Assembly: GCA_004794785.1 (NCBI GenBank)
Contig: SJOL01008943.1
Coordinates: 175,089 to 239,088 of the forward strand
DNA from: Opisthorchis felineus
Taxonomy: Eukaryota > Platyhelminthes > Trematoda > Opisthorchiida > Opisthorchiidae
Reading direction: 5' to 3'
Length of the DNA: 64,000 nt
Of this stretch, positions 22,278-33,345 are shown piece by piece. The notes beneath the pieces are model-generated. The model saw only the letters and a list, made by a program, of their open reading frames with translations. It made no database searches and was not told where the DNA came from. Numbering within the stretch: the stretch's first letter is position 1; every line of letters starts with the position of its first letter. A program made the position numbers and the translations under genes.

Positions 22278-22434
22278 GAACACTTAGCTGTGGCAAATGG
22301 CTCAATGCTCAGAACGCTAATGAGAGTGGCAGCCATGCTCGTTACGCCGTTCAATACACTCAGTGAAAGTGTATCCACACTTGTGCATTTAGGTACTGTT
22401 GACTTGACGGATATAACTGAGCTCTTGCCGTCTG
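22278..22434 (+). CDS. Internal exon candidate, unrecognised protein
   Basis: The frame reads EHLAVANGSMLRTLMRVAAM, LVTPFNTLSESVSTLVHLG, TVDLTDITELLPSG and is bounded by a modest acceptor (cggcaacaag) and a donor tctg|gtaaca (GT at 22435). The alternative donor further on (ttagga|gtaatt) would keep the frame open to about 22499. Regular hydrophobic spacing suggests an alpha-helical region. I cannot name the protein. Confidence 0.4.
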
Positions 22435-22559
22435 GTAACAATATTTTTATAGAAACGTATCTAATCTCCTTCAAACCCTGCCAGCGTAACTATTTAGGAG
22501 TAATTACCTTTCGTTTTTGTCGATCGCATTTGTGCCCTTTACATGTTTCGTGTAGTTGA

Positions 22560-23265
22560 ACAAACCTACAAGATGATCAACTGTCGCAGAAGATGGATGG
22601 CTGGCGAGCTGATTACCACTGGCTGTCCCGGTAACCTCTGGCTGTTTCGAAGTAGCGCACTGATCTATGCCGACCAATACGATCAAGCTTTTTAATGGAT
22701 TTGCCTTTTCTTGTGTCTGCATTTTGCATCTTTTGTTCGTCTTGTTTCCGCTGATGTTTACCGGCTGCTCCAGTTCTCAACACACTCTGTCATCTATTGG
22801 TGGACAATCAAGGAATTTAGTTAAATATATCTCGCCACAATAACCACCCGGGCAGTCATAAGTGGGCTGACATCCACAATGGAGATCCAACGATTGACCT
22901 TCGTGATAGGACAATGGGAAATGCAAGCTAATGAATAATTTAATGTTACGCAAGTCTACCGCCTACACTGCCAGTGTATTAGGGGACTCAAGGACGTCCA
23001 AATTGGGTTTGATGAAACCGACATTCTGTTCACTGTTATCAGTGATCAATACATTCTGTGAAATTGCCATAAGAGAAACATCTTTTTAAGTGTGAATGTC
23101 TCTCTAGCCAGCTGTCCACTCATTCAGAGAACTGTCTGGCTACTTATGAATAGTTGGAAATTTTTTGTCTGATGAATAATCGATCCTCGTGGAAGAAGTA
23201 TCAAACCCTGGATTTGGAATTTCACTGGATGTTCAATATAAGGAAGTGGTTGGACGCGGATAAGC
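22560..23265. other. Gene-free stretch, nothing supported
   Basis: No repeat member or splice-flanked frame is seen. Confidence 0.3.
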
Positions 23266-23269
23266 TCAG

Positions 23270-23410
23270 CAACACAGGTGAGTTCATCTTTGTTGAGTTT
23301 CACCGGGTGGGCGTAGAGGGATCGAACACGTGACCCATTGATCAACGGTTTCAGACTGTTGCCTCCGGACCACGTGTCCGCCGACCACTTTGCGCGGTGG
23401 CTTAATTACA
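23270..23410 (-). repeat. tRNA-derived SINE-like element, third family
   Basis: The minus strand shows ggacacgtggtccggaggca as A-box region and gggtcacgtgttcgatccct as B-box region, followed by ctacgcccacccggtgaaac. A fragment of the same right part recurs at 23650-23745. No ribozyme core is seen. It could also be a decayed tRNA pseudogene. Confidence 0.5.
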
Positions 23411-23649
23411 TCTTAGGTGTGTTTCTTTGGCTAACTACATTGGGCATTCTAAGTCCCTGGCTTGGTTACTGTCAGTTCCTTTGCGAAGATCGAAAATTCA
23501 TCCGACGAAAGTTTTTGGCTATTCGACAGTGAGAAGTTGACTGACAGAAATGGTCAACAGCCGATTAGACCAGGAATAACGCTTGAAATCAAATTCACCA
23601 ACTGCAAAAACTGATCGGTAGACGCGTACATCAGAAGCAACAGCCTGAT

Positions 23650-23745
23650 ATTGTTGGTTAGCGGGTAACGTGTTCAATCACTCTACGCCCGGCTGGTGAG
23701 TTTCATGGGGCTGAGTTCTACACCTTTGTAGAAAACGCTTTTGTG
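23650..23745 (+). repeat. Fragment of the third tRNA-derived family
   Basis: gggtaacgtgttcaatcact, then ctacgcccggctggtgag, matches the minus-strand element at 23.3 kb. It is followed by a small hairpin (ttctaca..tgtagaa). Confidence 0.5.
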
Positions 23746-24222
23746 TGCCTCTTGTCACTAGGAGTTCCAGCAACATATGACATCATACTGAATGGACCAG
23801 CTGAAAAGAAAGCTGGTGTCAAAGGCTCACAAAGAATTTTCAGCAATTACGTGGTAACTTCTGAAAGACGCTCCACAACACCCTTCGTCCAGCTTTAGGT
23901 TCCCGAAATAAAGGTAGCGTGATCCGTCACGTGACACCTTCGTTAATAGATTTTTACCGTCACCCGCAAAATGACATGAATAACTCCTTGAATGCTCCCA
24001 AAAAGAAGAATTGACTGACTAGTTTCATTGCTTGGGCTGCATTACGAAAATCATTTGGACAAATCACTCATTTATACCACATAAAACAGGCAACTTAAAG
24101 CAGAAAGCTACAAGATGTTAGTCTATAGTCTCCTTTTCAGTTGTAAACAAAAGTTAGTCAGCTCCACACCTAATTGGGGGTTATCAGGAGATTCAACTAA
24201 ACTTTGGATAAATCCGTTTTAG
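23746..24222. other. Gene-free stretch, likely intron
   Basis: Nothing recognised. Ends with the acceptor of the 24223 exon. Confidence 0.3.
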
Positions 24223-24308
24223 GTAATTTCGTAACCGAAACCGGTCAAAAGTTGTGGGCCACAAGTTTTAGCAGTACCCCCTCGCGATTGTTAAAACTGC
24301 AGTTCCGC
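24223..24308 (+). CDS. Internal 86-nt exon candidate, unrecognised protein
   Basis: The acceptor (ggataaatccgttttag) and donor (ttccgc|gtaagtaa) are both close to consensus, and the single open frame between them reads NFVTETGQKLWATSF, then SSTPSRLLKLQFR. The exon enters in phase 1 (two leading bases complete a codon) and leaves in phase 0. Among the short exon candidates it has the best paired splice signals. The protein is not identified. Confidence 0.5.
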
Positions 24309-24686
24309 GTAAGTAACGAAGATATCATCAGTGCTTCTTGTATTTATTTTGTGAACTACGGTAATGCACGCAAAGGTAACAGGTGGGTCTCGTCTGTCGA
24401 ATGTTGACTGAAAATTGGAAGTCACAATGCGACCAGTCCTCACTTCCTTTTGACACGTTTTTTCCGTTAAGTTGTTGACGAAAGTCTACCATCGGAAGTG
24501 CTTGTAACAACTCACCATTCAAAATCGCACAAATTAGTGCGTTGTTGAAAAGAGCTATTTCAGGTATTACAAAAAATCCCGAGATACTCAAGTAAATCGG
24601 TCGATAAACTAGTGTGACCAACGGACGCTTTATACTAACGAACTTGTAAAGTTTCACACTTTAAGCTGTCGAAGAAATGAAACTAA

Positions 24687-24935
24687 TCTCTATTCTACTC
24701 ATACACTCATTTGAATGCCAGTTTGGTTTTGACGGGAGACTCAACTGGAAATCAGCTGAAACTCCTGTGTTTATAAGTCAAATTTTATGCAACCTGGGTT
24801 AAAGTAGAACATAAGGTTGACAGAAACTCGGGGACTGCGCCTACCTGATGAGCCCCAAGAAGGGCGAAACCGGTCGTGGGCTGTCGAAGGGTTTTCACCA
24901 ACTTTATGAGTAGTGTGTTACGTCTAAGCTTTATT
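24687..24935 (+). repeat. Family B copy
   Basis: Opens with actcatttgaatgccagttt, ggttttgacgggagactcaa (a body part in the opposite orientation), then gtagaacataaggttgacag, the ribozyme and gttttcaccaactttatgag. The first third is inverted relative to the ribozyme, so the copy is rearranged. Confidence 0.75.
24833..24885 (+). ncRNA. Hammerhead ribozyme, family B, all consensus features present
   Basis: Outer stem GAC (24833-24835) with GTC (24883-24885). Internal loop TGC / T. Inner stem I GCCTAC (24839-24844) with GTGGGC (24876-24881), six pairs including one G-U. CTGATGA (24845-24851). Stem II GCCC (24852-24855) with GGGC (24862-24865) and loop CAAGAA. GAAA (24866-24869). The stem III palindrome ACCGGT spans 24869-24874 and the cleavage triplet GTC ends at C24875. 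As a monomer, stem III would be only two pairs with a two-base loop, so activity is expected mainly as a dimer pairing two ACCGGU segments. Confidence 0.85.
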
Positions 24936-27310
24936 CTCTCGGGGCCAGTCTCATTTTATCCAGCTAGCTCGTCAATAGTCGAAAATTTCCCAGTCGCAGA
25001 CTGATATAAGCTGAGCACAAAACAGGGATGATTTGTCTTTATTCCGGTCCAGAGAACTCGAAAAAGATGCTATTGTCGGTAGTGGTGCATTCTAAAAGCT
25101 CACTTTTGGATTCCGTCTTAGCAGGCATATTCACTCAACGTACTACAGTCGTTCCATCTCTGTTAGGAATCGTCAAGAGCGCACCTGAGTCCAAATGACC
25201 ACTGACTTAGTCAATCCGGTTACTGCCTAATAAACTTATGTCTACGTCCGATTCATATTCCTAAACTGAATGAAGCAGTCAACGAGTGCCCCGTTCTGTG
25301 ATCCACCCTCTCAGACGGTCAACAATCGAAAACTGTTTTCGACCCTCCTACATCCGACTGATTAATCTCAATTAGGACTGAAGACTTTGTGTGGCTGAGC
25401 TTTTCGGAGCTTACCAAATTATGAACCCGAAGTCTGGTTACCATCACATGCTCCGCAAAATCGATAACCACGGATAAAACTATTCAATTTTTCACTAGTA
25501 ACCAGACTGTCTGGATAAGTCAAGACTGGTCCAACCCGGGTTCACACATGATGGACTTGGTTCAAAGCCAGACACCCAACAAGTATCCAAATTTTTGGCT
25601 TAGAACTATTCACCAGAAACGGATTGTTACTGACAAAATTTTTTACCTAAGCAATCATCAAGGATGCACTTGGGAAATGTTTTAGTTCACTCACGTCTAT
25701 GTCTGATTAGGTTGTCCGAACATATGTTCAGAACTTGGGACAAGGTACAGTCTGTGAAACAGGCAGTGGGTGTGAAAACCATTGTTTCGTGTTTTTGTTT
25801 TCTTGTATTAAGTCAAAAGAGAGATGATTGTGTGGGGGATTGACGTTAGATAGCTTTTTGAGTCCGCCATCTAAGATTAGAAACGGAACAGATTCTTTCG
25901 CCAAAGGAAAAGCATTCCCAACATCCAAACGACTTATTCGGACTAATAACCCAGCTGAATACAAGTGGAACTGTTCCCATAGATGGTTCAGCGCGCTGAA
26001 GTTTCAGGGACTGGTGATGGATGGTGTGCAATTTTTACTGCCTCGTAAACGGTCACCACTGATTAGTTGCCATTAGTGGCCTACAAAATGCCCCCAAAAA
26101 ACCACTTGACACCTCTTTCTAAGATTGCGAATATTAGAATCAAAGGTTCTGTTTTTTTTTGCCTTGAACAACTATGAACAATGACATTTGCGCGCTAACC
26201 TTTGTAAACAGTCTCAGGTACATCAATATCAGTTTCTTCTCCCAACAACCTGATACCATTGGCCACCTTGAGACAAAGGATGTGCAAATATCGTGATACA
26301 GAGACCATCATAGTCACATATGTTAACATATGTTAACATTCCTACTTGTGTGATGGCTGCCTGTGCGTGGATAGTTTGGCAGCGACTGTGGAAGAAGACT
26401 GTGGAAGAAAGACCCACTGTTGCATGTTTATCATTATGCACGAGCGGAGTGTTACTTTTGTTCCATCACATTTAGTTTCTATGATAATCGTTGTCCCTTT
26501 GTACATGCACAACTTACCCATGAAGCTTTCAGGGACTACAATAGTTCCCTGATCCCCACCAAAGCACAAAATATCAAGCTGGTAGTTTTTGCTTCACTTC
26601 CCAAAGTGTCAGTTGAGCTTCATCCAACAAAAGCCTGGGTTTTGGTGACTGCGCCAAATTGAATCCGCGTATTCATACAACAATGCAACTTAAGACTATG
26701 ACGTTTTACTTTCATCCTTGGATTAAAAAAGCGCGCAGCATGGACCTTAGGTGCAATACGTCGGTTGAGGACGCGATATGATTATGCCACTGCTTGTTCT
26801 TGTCAGAGCCAACTCACGGAACGCGTAAGTGAAAACTGTGATCAGGCGAGTGACGCACCCATCACACTATGAGCACGGTGGATTTTCGAAAATGTGTGTT
26901 AGTCTGAAGGAAGAAGAATTAGTGAGGAATCAAAGTAAATGGTGATCAGTTCCGAGCGCATAACGGGTGCACTCATCACGATATTTCCTTATTAGACATG
27001 AGAAGTTTCTTCATGTGGGGCGGTAGTAAACGTGCTAGTGGATTCTTCCTTGTGTATGGTGTTCATTATGACGCCAGAAATAAGACAGGGAGTAGAACGC
27101 ATGCTTAACCTGCTCTAAATTATAGAGCTTGGATCCAAACCTCCGTATATAATTGTATTTCGATGACTGGGCTGAGTAACGCTGAATGCGCCGACAAACT
27201 GATGCTGTACTACAGAACAAATGGAGGATTCGATCCTGAGTAGCGCCGTTTAGAATTACCTACATTTTACGGTAACGCGTGATTTATCATTTTTCATCGC
27301 ATCTCAGTAC
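24936..27310. other. Gene-poor stretch
   Basis: No repeat member recognised. Opposing open frames at 25828-26076 and 26342-26662 look mildly coding on both strands, which argues against either. A small tandem of acatatgtta occurs at 26317-26338. Confidence 0.3.
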
Positions 27311-27311
27311 T

Positions 27312-27442
27312 TTATAGACGTGTTATTCCCCCAAAAAGCGCACATCCTCGAAATTGGCCCAAATACTCCTCTTCGACGCGCTCCTTCTTAGAGGTTACAT
27401 TTGCTGCATCATACTTTCGTCGCATTCTTCCTAGAGCTGTTG
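27312..27442 (-). CDS. Terminal exon candidate, unrecognised protein
   Basis: The minus strand shows a strong acceptor (ccctgactgttttgtctcag) at 27443, then a frame reading TALGRMRRKYDAANVTSKKE, RVEEEYLGQFRGCALFGG and ending at TAA. It is highly charged and probably helical. No poly(A) signal was confirmed. The protein is not recognised. Confidence 0.37.
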
Positions 27443-28080
27443 CTGAGACAAAACAGTCAGGGAACCAAACAGATGCAGAATGCAACAACTCCATAAATTA
27501 CACTTTTTCGCGTTTGGTCATGACTACTACGATAGACTACTCTGTTCTGCACTCCCGTGGTACTGCCCAGTTCCTAACTGATTTCTACTCAGCTTGCCCC
27601 TTCGATGGGCACACGAACTCGTCAGAGGAAACGCTGAAAACTGCCCATAGTACTATTTATTGTCTCCCACAATGAGACACACAGTTCATCATCGTTTTCT
27701 CTTTTTGATGTTGCGTCTTCAACGCATGGTGACGTTGATGGAAGTCGAACTTCTAGTTGCAGTCTTATGTAGTTTGGAATAAGGCTGATTAAGCCAAAAT
27801 AAACGTGTAATCCCGTTCACTTCATTCATGAAAAGCGTATGTAAAGTACGTTTCACCAAACAACCTGAGTGTTACAGGAGGTATAAATATTTCCACGCAA
27901 ATCTCTTGTCTGCTCTCTGTGTAGTCCCAGTAAAGTACTGTACCAACTAGAAAATCCAGAAGGTTCAGGGAAACCCCTGATTCAGGAGTTACCCATCCAC
28001 TAAGTCTGCATCGGTTGAACACCGGCTTTGAACTGTCCTTGTTTGTTAAGTGGTTCATCCTAACTCTTACGGTTATCCTG
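27443..28080. other. Gene-free stretch, nothing supported
   Basis: No repeat member or supported exon. Confidence 0.3.
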
Positions 28081-28081
28081 T

Positions 28082-28082
28082 A

Positions 28083-28129
<47 letters not shown>

Positions 28130-28130
28130 C
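28082..28130. repeat. AT dinucleotide microsatellite
   Basis: About 48 bp of TA repeat with one tatgtata interruption. Confidence 0.95.
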
Positions 28131-28482
28131 CGTCCTGGTTGTTTGCCATGAGGTAGATGGTCCAGTTCAAGTCCGGCTAGTTCAGTTCGGCCCTGTGCGC
28201 TGATCCTCTCTAGGGGCACAGTATCAGAATCCCTGACCATCCAAACAGTTTCCATTAATCTCCATGTCTAGAAGTCATAACGATAAGGTTCATCTTATCC
28301 TGATACACTTCTAGGCGTTTGTAATGTCAGAAATATCTGCAGTGTCAGTCCAGTGGGATGGATGACTGCTGTCGTCAATCTCCGGACGATGGTAGTCTTA
28401 TTCTAAATTATACTCAGTATTAATCATATGACTTTGATGACATTATTCTCGCCCTAGACAACAATTCTGCAATGGATGCTTG

Positions 28483-28812
28483 TTAGTATTTCTTTGGCTG
28501 AGCAACGAAAACCGTAGGTTTGAGTACGGTATGGAATCTGCACAAAAATAAGCCTTTCAACTTGGGCAACCAGGCTGTTCTTTTCTTGAATGCACTTCTC
28601 TTAGGGGGCAGTCGCCATGCCAGCAAGTTGTGGTCCAGGCTATCCGGTACCCTTTTTGGAAGCACACCGGTTTCGAGGGTATTCTGTGTAAGTTCAAACA
28701 TTGCTACACTGAAAATAGCCCATGGGTCTATATTTATATGTACAGCGCATTGACCCAAAAAAGTTGCTGCTTGAAGAGTGCTCTCAAGAATAAACTCTGA
28801 CCGTTCTGTCAT
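28483..28812 (-). CDS. Open frame of 109 codons, unrecognised
   Basis: The minus-strand frame reads TERSEFILESTLQAATFLGQ, then DPWAIFSVAMFELTQNTLET and GVLPKRVPDSLDHNLLAWRL. The composition is balanced and the N-terminal half looks coding, but splice edges are unclear and an overlapping + frame of 77 codons exists. The segment ELTQNTLETGVLP faintly recalls the region before the catalytic core of non-LTR reverse transcriptases. That is too weak to call. Confidence 0.3.
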   Translation of the reverse strand: MTERSEFILESTLQAATFLGQCAVHINIDPWAIFSVAMFELTQNTLETGVLPKRVPDSLDHNLLAWRLPPKRSAFKKRTAWLPKLKGLFLCRFHTVLKPTVFVAQPKKY

Positions 28813-29059
28813 AAAGCTGTTTACATTACATTTGAAAGAGGTTGTGATTAATAGGGGTTCTTCAACCTTGTAAAGAGGTATTTAAATTAGTTTGGTGAAG
28901 TTGAGTGATAAAAGCAGAATTTATCCGCTCGACTAGATAGATAATAGAGAACAGACGGGCGACAGGTCGTGGTGATCTCGTGAGTGTTTTGCCAAGTAAA
29001 CATTCTGGTGCATACAGTGCGCGTTAGAATTTCAGGTCTGTCGGACAGATCTTGCATGA

Positions 29060-29320
29060 TACAGCGAGTTGAGAATCAACACAGATCCGGTTGGCATTTG
29101 TCCGCTCATTACACCTAAACTTGAAGGTGCGCTCAAGAGGCTGGGAGAAGAGTTACTTGCGTTTGTTCTCAACTGCATTGATTGTGGTCGTTTTGTCGAC
29201 TTAATCGCTTACGCGTGGGTCCTCAAACAACACGATTCAGTGTGGTATAACTTCCATTTTTTGACACCGGCCCAGGGATCGCTACCGCCAAAACTAAGCG
29301 AAAACGGTCCCTCTTCGTAA
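29060..29320 (+). CDS. Open frame or terminal exon candidate, unrecognised
   Basis: Open from 29060 to TAA at 29318-29320. Reads PVGICPLITPKLEGALKRLG, EELLAFVLNCIDCGRFVDLI, AYAWVLKQHDSVWYNF, a credible folded-domain composition with no low complexity. The upstream acceptor is weak (gatacagcgag). The product is unknown. Confidence 0.35.
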   Translation, partial: YSELRINTDPVGICPLITPKLEGALKRLGEELLAFVLNCIDCGRFVDLIAYAWVLKQHDSVWYNFHFLTPAQGSLPPKLSENGPSS

Positions 29321-29534
29321 AGGAAAGCTAACAAAGATAGGGTTAAGATAAAAAAGACAAACCATTCTCTCCACATCCCGCAACTTTGGCACCAGCAAAA
29401 CGCGGATGTGCAAAATCATACAAACTAGAAATAAGCACATTTAGGAGAGAAATTATTCGTAGTTCCAACGAGAGCCTAACCACCAGCAATTGGACACTAG
29501 TAAGTCAAAAGATGATGGACAAGGGATCCGTATT

Positions 29535-29561
29535 CATCATCATCATCATCATCATCATCAT
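29535..29561. repeat. CAT trinucleotide microsatellite, nine copies
   Basis: Nine perfect CAT units. They produce a poly-His run in one frame, which is not evidence of a gene. Confidence 0.95.
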
Positions 29562-29564
29562 CGA

Positions 29565-31167
29565 CGGCATAAAATCAGTGGTATGCAGGGATCCATATTG
29601 CAAAGAAAGGTAAGTAGATTTTTTATACAACAGAATTACAAGACATTGGTGGATATTTTTACCATTTCAAGTATCTTCTGGTCCTAGATCTCACTCTGCC
29701 AAAGGAGAAATTGTACAGGACCCAAGAAAAACCGCAAGTGAATGGCCGGTACATTTGCCAAAAGTATCTGAGAACTATGCTACAATGGTTACAATAGTGG
29801 CTAGAACTCCGTTTACTTCAGAGCAATCCAGCTGAGAAGCCACTTGATCACAGATTCAAATCTTGTAAATAGCAAACGAAAAACTAGCCAGCCATATGGA
29901 TACTTGCAATTCTGATCGCTCCTAGTAGGACGGAAATAAGACATCAATAATTCAGAAAAACCTTAAAACAACAGAATTGCTGTACACTGCTAGACAAACG
30001 GAAATAGCCAGGTTATTAAAAATATCGTTGGCTCGTGACTGTCGCCTCAGTAGTGATCTCATCAAAAAAAGCAAGGAAGATTTCATCCTTGTTACAGATT
30101 GTGCGACACAATTTCGTATTATTTGAGTGAAAATGTTGCTATTCTCAGCCAAATTCACGCACAAAAAAACATTTCGGAGTTCACAATCTCAATTATTCGT
30201 TGCATTTTTGTCCGCATATTCTCAATGGGATCTAAAAATGCTGACTAACTCAGGCTTTCGTGATCAATCTAGCTGGTTAATGACTAGACACGTTATCTGG
30301 TCTCGCCGGTGTACAAATCCCATCCTGGCACTGTGATGATTGTTGGTGGTTGGTGGTGGAGCAAATTCGCAGACCTATGCAATTTTGAAGATGGGTGAGC
30401 GGTGCTCTAGTAAGAGAATGCTCGACACACGAAAGACCGAGTGATGGTTCATTATCGAAATTACCGGCCGATACCATTTGACGTTCGAGTCCTGCTGGAT
30501 GGATCAGCTGTCTCAGCTGGGTCGACAAAGCTCAATCGATGAAAGCCTATGATATACGGTTTAATGGGAATCACTGACTTGAAGCATTCAACGAATTAAG
30601 AGTGCAAGCAATTGGGCTACAAGAATTCAGAATGCAATAAACAAATCTCAGTGGCGATGAGAAAATTTCACCAACAACGAATGGCAAACGTGGTCCCGCA
30701 ACCAAAACACGCCTGATTCAACGACAAGGCTAGTCCGAGTAACTAGGTAGTCGAGCCAAACTCTTCACATTGCTCGAAGGATCAAACGTTTAGCACATCA
30801 GCCTTAATAATAAGGTGGAGTTAGGCGCACAGCAAGGGTTCGCACTGCAACCCAAACTAGAATGAACAATTGAGACTCATGACTGAGATTTTGATATGCC
30901 CCAGTCCACGTGATTTCGAATCAAATGTTTTCTGGCGCGACAAGACACAGGTCTTTAGTGGGTAGTTGAATTAGGTGACTGACCCTATCTATGTCCAAGT
31001 CCACGCAGAAACGTACAGCCCACACTACAGTGCGCGCTAACGTTGGTCGTCCAGCGTGCACTTTCTGGTGACCAGCATAGTCCACAAAAACGACCTTCAG
31101 GAGGTGGTAAATGATTCATGTGGTAAATAGATTGGAGGGCTTTTCTACATGTACGGGGATATTAAAA
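29565..31167. other. Gene-free stretch, nothing supported
   Basis: No repeat member or splice-supported exon recognised. Confidence 0.3.
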
Positions 31168-31226
31168 AATGTATTGTATTGTACTGTACTGTACTGTTTT
31201 GTGTTGTATTGTATCGTACTGTACTC
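31168..31226. repeat. Degenerate pentanucleotide repeat (TGTAY)
   Basis: About twelve units alternating between tgtat and tgtac, in which both pentamers form short blocks. Confidence 0.9.
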
Positions 31227-31229
31227 TTC

Positions 31230-31720
31230 TCTAACCTAATCGATCTGGGCAGGACGTCTCGCTCAATAATCTGGGTAAATACCTTACCAAGCTGGGTTTT
31301 ATACTGGTCAGTAAAGTACACACCAGTTTAGTACTACGGAAAGGCTGTATTGAAGCGCAAGTTCTTGGTGTCATTACGAATGTCGGCTTGGGTCAATATT
31401 GCCGGATTTTATTCTTTGGAGCACACTCCAATCAATTCGTAGGTAGAGGACTACGGTGCCATCTGCGTTGAACTCCTAGATGGCTAAGAACACTCGTTGA
31501 AACTAGGAAAGCAGAATCGGTTCGCGTCAGAAGTAGCACTTGACGAAGCGATAGCTTATGCCAAATGTATTTGGCATTTCATTTCATTTTTCATTAGCGG
31601 AATACCCCGTTTGAGGTCAACATTATTCCACGTAATCATCGTCGGCTAAGGACAGCTCAATTACCCTTTAATTCTAGTGTACTTATTAAAATCTTTCGAG
31701 TGAACCCATAAAAACTCATT
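31230..31720. other. Gene-free stretch, nothing supported
   Basis: Nothing recognised between the pentanucleotide repeat and the SINE pair. Confidence 0.3.
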
Positions 31721-31721
31721 A

Positions 31722-31835
31722 TCAATGGAGATTTCATCCTGCCAGGGAAGCTAATCTGCACTGAAAAGCCGGAAAGCACTGTACAGCTGTTTCATCCTTG
31801 TTGGGAAACATCAGCATTGCGCATCTAAAAAATAT
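31722..31835 (-). repeat. SINE-A copy (tail and ribozyme part), left arm of a third pair
   Basis: On + it starts ggagatttcatcctgccagg. On the minus strand at 31771-31825 the hammerhead reads TGC-GCAATG, CTGATGT, TTCC, CAACAA, GGAT, GAAAC, the complete palindrome ACAGCTGT, cleavage triplet GTA and CAGTGC. Only A9 of the core (CTGATGT) and one stem I pair differ from the family consensus. The tRNA head is missing. Confidence 0.75.
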
Positions 31836-31919
31836 CCGAGAAAATTAAAAATTAACTAATCCAACACCACAATCAACCTGTACTTAGCTCGAAGGAAGGA
31901 TACTTCCATGAGTGAAAAT

Positions 31920-32135
31920 TCCTTCTGATAAGTCGTCACCTGACTGGTCAATACGTGACCACGTGATGTGGTTTCCGTGACTGAAGAACGAGTGGTGCCA
32001 TGTCCAACGTGAGAGCTGACCACATTGCCGATCAGCCGCTCTCGGCCGAAAGGTCGTGTTCAACCACTGGCCGGAAGCTCCCGGATTCGAAACTCCCTGA
32101 GTTTTGTGAGGTGCGCACCGTCAGTCTCAAGGAAG
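31920..32135 (+). repeat. SINE-A copy (head), right arm of a third pair
   Basis: Starts with ataagtcgtcacctgactgg and gaccacgtgatgtgg (the leader shared with the 2.2 kb copy), then gagagctgaccacattgccg, the A-box region tctcggccgaaaggtcgtg, ggccggaagctcccggattc as B-box region, and gtgaggtgcgcacc. It breaks off before the ribozyme. Confidence 0.75.
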
Positions 32136-32139
32136 CGCT

Positions 32140-32990
32140 CGATTGGGAGGAACCACTGCATCTATCGGTTGCAGAGAACAAACGTAGTCTGTCCGGAGAG
32201 ATCACGCCTCCAACAGCAACGTCTATTCACTAGATGTCAAGACAGAGGAATTTTCCGAGTGATCCATGACCAAGACGCCAATCTAATGTGCTTTCTCAAA
32301 CGCAAGGTATTATTTTGGTCTAGAAAAGGATGGTTTTCTCATCCAGTCACTTTCTATGAACCAGGTATACAGATTCATCATACTGACGAGCAGGCCCACT
32401 CACGCGGCAACCTTCGGCTAGTTTCGAATTGTGGAATAGTGGTTGACGTACCGTTATACCTGGTCTCGCTAAATTTTGATTGGTGTACAGTGATGTCGGC
32501 ATATGCAGAAGGCTCGAACGGCTGTAGAGCGGTCATTTGTATGAAAAGCTAGCATCCGATAAACTGACATTTGTGCGGACAGCAATGTCATGCACGACAG
32601 ACGATCGCTCAAATCATTTGTAAACTGAATCAACAATAAGCCATGGGCATTTTTTAAATTGTAAACTCGATAGACAGACGACAATTATTGTCTGAGTGTT
32701 GACACCGGCGAATTTCAGAGTAAACAGTCTCGTATTTGAAAAATAAACGACTTCTCGAAATATTTTTTGAAATATACTATGAACCAATGATAAATGATGA
32801 ACATGTTTTTGTTTCGGAAAGAAACCTGGTTTTTGGGAGACAGTCTTCATTTGATGTATAAAAAGTCGAAGCCACAAATGTTCACCTTGCCCTCATACAA
32901 TACTGTTCACCTTGTCGCATTGTAGAGAGAAATGAAACGCGACATTGCTTTAAAAACCGTTTGTCTTGAATTTTTGTTTGTCGTATACGA
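32140..32990. other. Gene-poor stretch
   Basis: An open + frame continues from the SINE to 32552 but is not convincing. The end of this stretch supplies the acceptor of the 32993 exon. Confidence 0.3.
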
Positions 32991-32992
32991 AG

Positions 32993-33154
32993 CTAATCGA
33001 AGAGTATGGATGTCATGCACTGTCTGAATCACCAACTGTATTGAAGGACATGGATGCGGACTTCAACTCACCTTCAGATTCACAACATTTATGTTCACCT
33101 ATGATTTCTACCACCGGGAACAAGGTCATGCAGACTACCGTTTGCTGCTATCAG
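32993..33154 (+). CDS. Internal exon candidate, chained to 33346
   Basis: Acceptor (tttttgtttgtcgtatacgaag), 54 codons in phase 0, donor tatcag|gtgtca (GT at 33155). Reads LIEEYGCHALSESPTVLKDM, DADFNSPSDSQHLCSPMIS, TTGNKVMQTTVCCYQ: acidic, serine-rich, probably disordered. The following exon at 33346 begins in the same phase, giving a 191-nt intron. The donor is not the strongest consensus. The protein is unknown. Confidence 0.4.
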
Positions 33155-33345
33155 GTGTCAGAACTAAACAGGCTTTTCTTTCTTCCACAAAATACTGAAA
33201 CTTGGTAAATTCAAACGCAGAACCAGTTCAGAGAGCGTATGGGTGTCTAATATTGCATTATAATGGGCAGTATTAATGGACGGTCATTTGAACTTTGGGA
33301 TGAGAAGTCCACTGATTGGACGCGCAGTCAGTAACTGTTTTCAAG

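Noticed and set aside
28483..28812. Reverse-transcriptase N-terminal region
   Set aside because: Resemblance limited to a few residues (TLETGVLP), with none of the catalytic motifs following.
29535..29561. Poly-His peptide from CAT repeats
   Set aside because: Product of a microsatellite read in one frame; the surrounding frame has no coding character.
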